This document shows, piece by piece, positions 43,529-45,442 of a stretch of 45,442 bases of DNA. A program made the position numbers and the translations under genes. This stretch comes from Firmicutes bacterium AM41-11 (GTDB lineage: Bacteria > Bacillota_I > Bacilli_A > Erysipelotrichales > Erysipelotrichaceae): contig QUIQ01000014.1 in assembly GCA_003480165.1 (NCBI GenBank), positions 1-45,442 on the forward strand. Reading direction: 5' to 3'. Below the pieces are notes generated by a model. It saw nothing but the letters and a program-made list of their open reading frames with translations. It searched no databases and was not told the DNA's origin. The first letter of the stretch is position 1. The number at the start of each line of letters is the position of its first letter.

Positions 43529-44991
43529 TCCAATCCCTCCTGTGCTTGTTTTATAGCTTGAATAACGGCACGTGCTTTATGATGACACTCTTGCCATTCT
43601 TTCTCGGCCTGACTGTCAGAAACAATACCAGCCCCAGAGCGGATACAAATTGCATCGTTTTTCTTATAAACCAGACGTATCGCAATACATGTATCTAAGT
43701 TACCGGTAAAATCTACATAGCCAATGGCTCCACCATAAATACCACGTTGACTCTTTTCGAGTTCTTCAATAATCTGACAAGCCCGAAACTTTGGAGCACC
43801 AGATAGGGTGCCTGCAGGAAGAATCGCATCAACGGCATCCATTGCATCATATTCCGATTTAAGCGTTCCGGTTACAGTAGAACCAATGTGCATTACTTGC
43901 GAAAATCGTTCAATTTTCATATATTTTTCAACTTGAACGGAACCAATTTCAGATATCTTACCAATATCGTTACGGCCTAAATCTACTAACATATTATGTT
44001 CCGCTCGCTCTTTTGGATCTGCTAACAAGTTCTTTTCCAAAAGCTCATCGTCTGCTTTTGTCTTGCCTCGAGGACTCGTTCCAGCTAAAGGAAAGGTAAA
44101 GAGCTTTTTCTGATTGAGCTTTGTCAAAGTTTCTGGGCTAGCTCCTGTCATCTCGATTTCATCACTAGAGAAATAGAACATATAAGGACTCGGATTGCTA
44201 GCACGTAAAACCCGATAAGTATCAAAGAGCGATCCAGAAGCTTGTGCCCGGAAAGGATTAGATAGAACAACCTGGAAAATATCCCCTTCATGAATATAAT
44301 GTTTCGCTTGATTCACAATTGAAGTAAATTGTTTTTTATCCATCTCTTCTTTTAAAGGACTTGTAAGACGAATCGGTTCAAAGACTTTTTTCTTACCTGT
44401 TTGCAACAATGCTTTCATTTCTAATAAACGAGCGTTTGCTTCAGAATAGGAAGTTTCCACATCATCCGTGAAACAACCAGTAATGAGAATGATTTTCTGG
44501 CGATAATGATCAAAACATATAACCGAGTCAAATAACATTAAATCCAAATCATTAAATTCCGTTTTATGATTCAATTGAAGTTTTGGTTCACTGTATTTAA
44601 TGTAGTCATAAGCGAAATACCCAACCAATCCGCCGGTAAAAGGTGGTAAACCTTCAATCGTTGGAGAATGATATTTTTTTAGAATTTTACGAATTTCGTC
44701 TTTCGGATGCCCTACTTCTTTTTCTTCTACAAGATTAGTCTGAACATTTTTAATCTTCAACAAATGATTAAAACAAGTAATTTCGTAAGTAGGATTGTAT
44801 CCCAAAAAGGAATAACGGCCCCATTGTTCATCCTGACTAGCACTTTCTAGTAAATAACAATGATTACTAGCCTGTCGCAGAATGCGCAGCACTTCGATTG
44901 GCGTGAATTGATCTGCATATAATTCCATGGAAACAGGAACTCGTTTATATTGATCACAATATTTCAATACCGTTTCATAATTAGGAAACAT
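43525..44991 (-). CDS. trpE: Anthranilate synthase component I
   Basis: A 488-residue chorismate-binding enzyme. The N-terminal LLES motif (CYLLESASQDEQWGRYSFLG) is the usual tryptophan feedback site; FTGGLVGYFAYD, ASPETLTKL, LPAGTLSGAPK and IRSGAGIVSDS mark the catalytic domain. GGAGGG lies before the ATG. It is the first gene after the Trp T-box leader, so it is controlled both by attenuation and by feedback inhibition. Confidence 0.97.
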   Translation of the reverse strand: MFPNYETVLKYCDQYKRVPVSMELYADQFTPIEVLRILRQASNHCYLLESASQDEQWGRYSFLGYNPTYEITCFNHLLKIKNVQTNLVEEKEVGHPKDEIRKILKKYHSPTIEGLPPFTGGLVGYFAYDYIKYSEPKLQLNHKTEFNDLDLMLFDSVICFDHYRQKIILITGCFTDDVETSYSEANARLLEMKALLQTGKKKVFEPIRLTSPLKEEMDKKQFTSIVNQAKHYIHEGDIFQVVLSNPFRAQASGSLFDTYRVLRASNPSPYMFYFSSDEIEMTGASPETLTKLNQKKLFTFPLAGTSPRGKTKADDELLEKNLLADPKERAEHNMLVDLGRNDIGKISEIGSVQVEKYMKIERFSQVMHIGSTVTGTLKSEYDAMDAVDAILPAGTLSGAPKFRACQIIEELEKSQRGIYGGAIGYVDFTGNLDTCIAIRLVYKKNDAICIRSGAGIVSDSQAEKEWQECHHKARAVIQAIKQAQEGLE

Positions 44992-45000
44992 AGTAGCCCT

Positions 45001-45275
45001 CCCAAGGACAAAAAAACTCGTCCTTCTAGTACAAAACTATCAAGGACGAGTAATAACCCGCGGTGCCACCTTAATTTACAGGAATCCCTGTACACTTATA
45101 GAATACAAACATATTCTTGATTGATTACGTTAATCACACGTCGTAGAGTACTCAGCATAACCTTTGACTACGCCCTCAGCGGTCCATTTGCGAACTTGTT
45201 ACTACTTAGATTCCACCATCCTAAGCTCTCTTTAAGCACATGTTTTCGTTTGATCTCCGCTTCATCGGTTTTGAT
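45001..45275 (-). ncRNA. tRNA-Trp T-box leader of the trp operon
   Basis: The T-box sequence AAGGTGGCACCGCG is at 45059-45072. The specifier loop is closed by GCGG/CCGC and carries TGG (45184-45186) followed by A, which reads as a tryptophan codon; the stem I element GGATGGTGGAA is also present. A terminator (45010-45051) follows and shares the T-box region. Uncharged tRNA-Trp should stabilise the antiterminator and turn on trpEGDCFBA. The leader fills the gene-free stretch between trpE and the promoter. Confidence 0.93.
45010..45051 (-). terminator. T-box-controlled terminator before trpE
   Basis: ACTCGTCCTT (minus strand, 45042-45051) pairs with AAGGACGAGT (45016-45025), followed by seven Ts. 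It is the off-state structure of the T-box. Confidence 0.9.
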
Positions 45276-45281
45276 GGTCTA

Positions 45282-45310
45282 ATCATAAACGATGTTTCAA
45301 TTCTTTTCAA
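45282..45310 (-). promoter_or_regulatory. trp: Promoter of the trp operon
   Basis: TTGAAA (45305-45310), 17 bases, TATGAT (45282-45287) on the minus strand, giving a start near 45275 just before the T-box leader. The stretch 45311-45361 is AT-rich and holds nothing else that I recognise. Confidence 0.75.
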
Positions 45311-45361
45311 GTATTTTCATGTAAATAATGTAAATAAATTGAAAAATGTTTCATATATATT

Positions 45362-45384
45362 AAAAAAGCCCTTCAAAGAAAGGC
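45362..45384 (-). terminator. Terminator of the upstream rRNA operon
   Basis: GCCTTTC (45378-45384 on the minus strand) pairs with GAAGGGC (45368-45374) with one G-T pair and a TTT loop, then six Ts. It lies directly after the 5S rRNA end. Confidence 0.85.
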
Positions 45385-45393
45385 ACAAAAAAA

Positions 45394-45442
45394 TGACCCA
45401 GCAGCTTGCTATCTTCGCAGGGGCACGCCCAACTATTGTCGC
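45394..45442 (-). rRNA. rrf: 5S ribosomal RNA, 3' end (partial)
   Basis: Read on the minus strand, the last 49 bases contain GACAATAGTTGGGCGTGCCC and then CTGCGAAGATAGCAAGCTGC, ending GGGTCA. This matches the 3' third of 5S rRNA (GATGGTAGT..., CCCC-TGCGA-AGATAG...). It is followed by an intrinsic terminator, so an rRNA operon ends here and continues beyond the window. Confidence 0.85.

Noticed and set aside
1..45442. CRISPR arrays, insertion sequences, prophage or att sites
   Set aside because: No regularly spaced repeats, transposase, integrase or phage genes were seen. Gene order looks like a stable chromosome.
45394..45442. A tRNA gene at the right edge
   Set aside because: The sequence fits the 3' end of 5S rRNA and has no CCA end or T-loop motif.

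Overview
The window reads as a low-GC Firmicute (Bacillota) chromosome, probably a strictly anaerobic gut or oral Erysipelotrichia-like bacterium. This is inferred from the lysine riboswitch, the tRNA-Trp T-box, strong AGGAGG ribosome binding sites, a Rex-type operator, reverse rubrerythrin, a SorC/GutM glucitol locus and oxygen-sensitive radical-SAM and Fe-S maturases. Nearly everything lies on the minus strand.

Layout, left to right. (1) 1-2001: end of a glucitol-type locus (SorC regulator, GutM, PTS IIA-Gut, start of another gene). (2) 2218-7765: metY, a LysR regulator, a SHOCT protein, a small secreted protein, DegV, nitroreductase, an ACT protein and a NUDIX hydrolase. (3) 7801-21454: the centrepiece, one tightly packed 14-gene operon, mostly with overlapping start and stop codons. 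In transcription order it is hydE - hydF - [attenuator-like hairpin] - TM1266-family protein - NifH-like/alpha/beta module 2 - hypF - hypC - hypD - hypE - NifH-like/alpha/beta module 1 - TSCPD protein - terminator. It starts at a good sigma-A promoter with a near-perfect Rex operator over the expected transcription start. (4) 21477-24633: patatin, MATE and ketopantoate-reductase-like genes. (5) 24664-29220: lysine operon lysA-dapF-dapA-dapB-dapH behind a lysine riboswitch, with a divergent M20 deacetylase. (6) 30443-38626: reverse rubrerythrin, an unknown protein, prfB (with programmed frameshift), secA, mutY, a nitrilase-family gene and a P1 peptidase. (7) 38618-45310: complete trpEGDCFBA operon behind a Trp T-box. 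(8) 45394-45442: 3' end of a 5S rRNA, so an rRNA operon lies just outside.

The likely undescribed system is region 3. It joins three toolkits: HypFCDE (which build the Fe(CN)2CO group of [NiFe] hydrogenase), HydE and HydF (which build the [2Fe] subcluster of [FeFe] hydrogenase) and two paralogous nitrogenase-like NifH/component-1 sets. HypA, HypB, HydG and any hydrogenase structural subunit are absent from the operon. My working hypothesis (inference) is an alternative CO/cyanide iron-cofactor assembly line, either a HydG-independent route to the H-cluster or a route to a new cofactor, switched on by reducing conditions through Rex. Whether hydG, hydA, hypA or hypB exist elsewhere in the genome decides between these and cannot be seen here.
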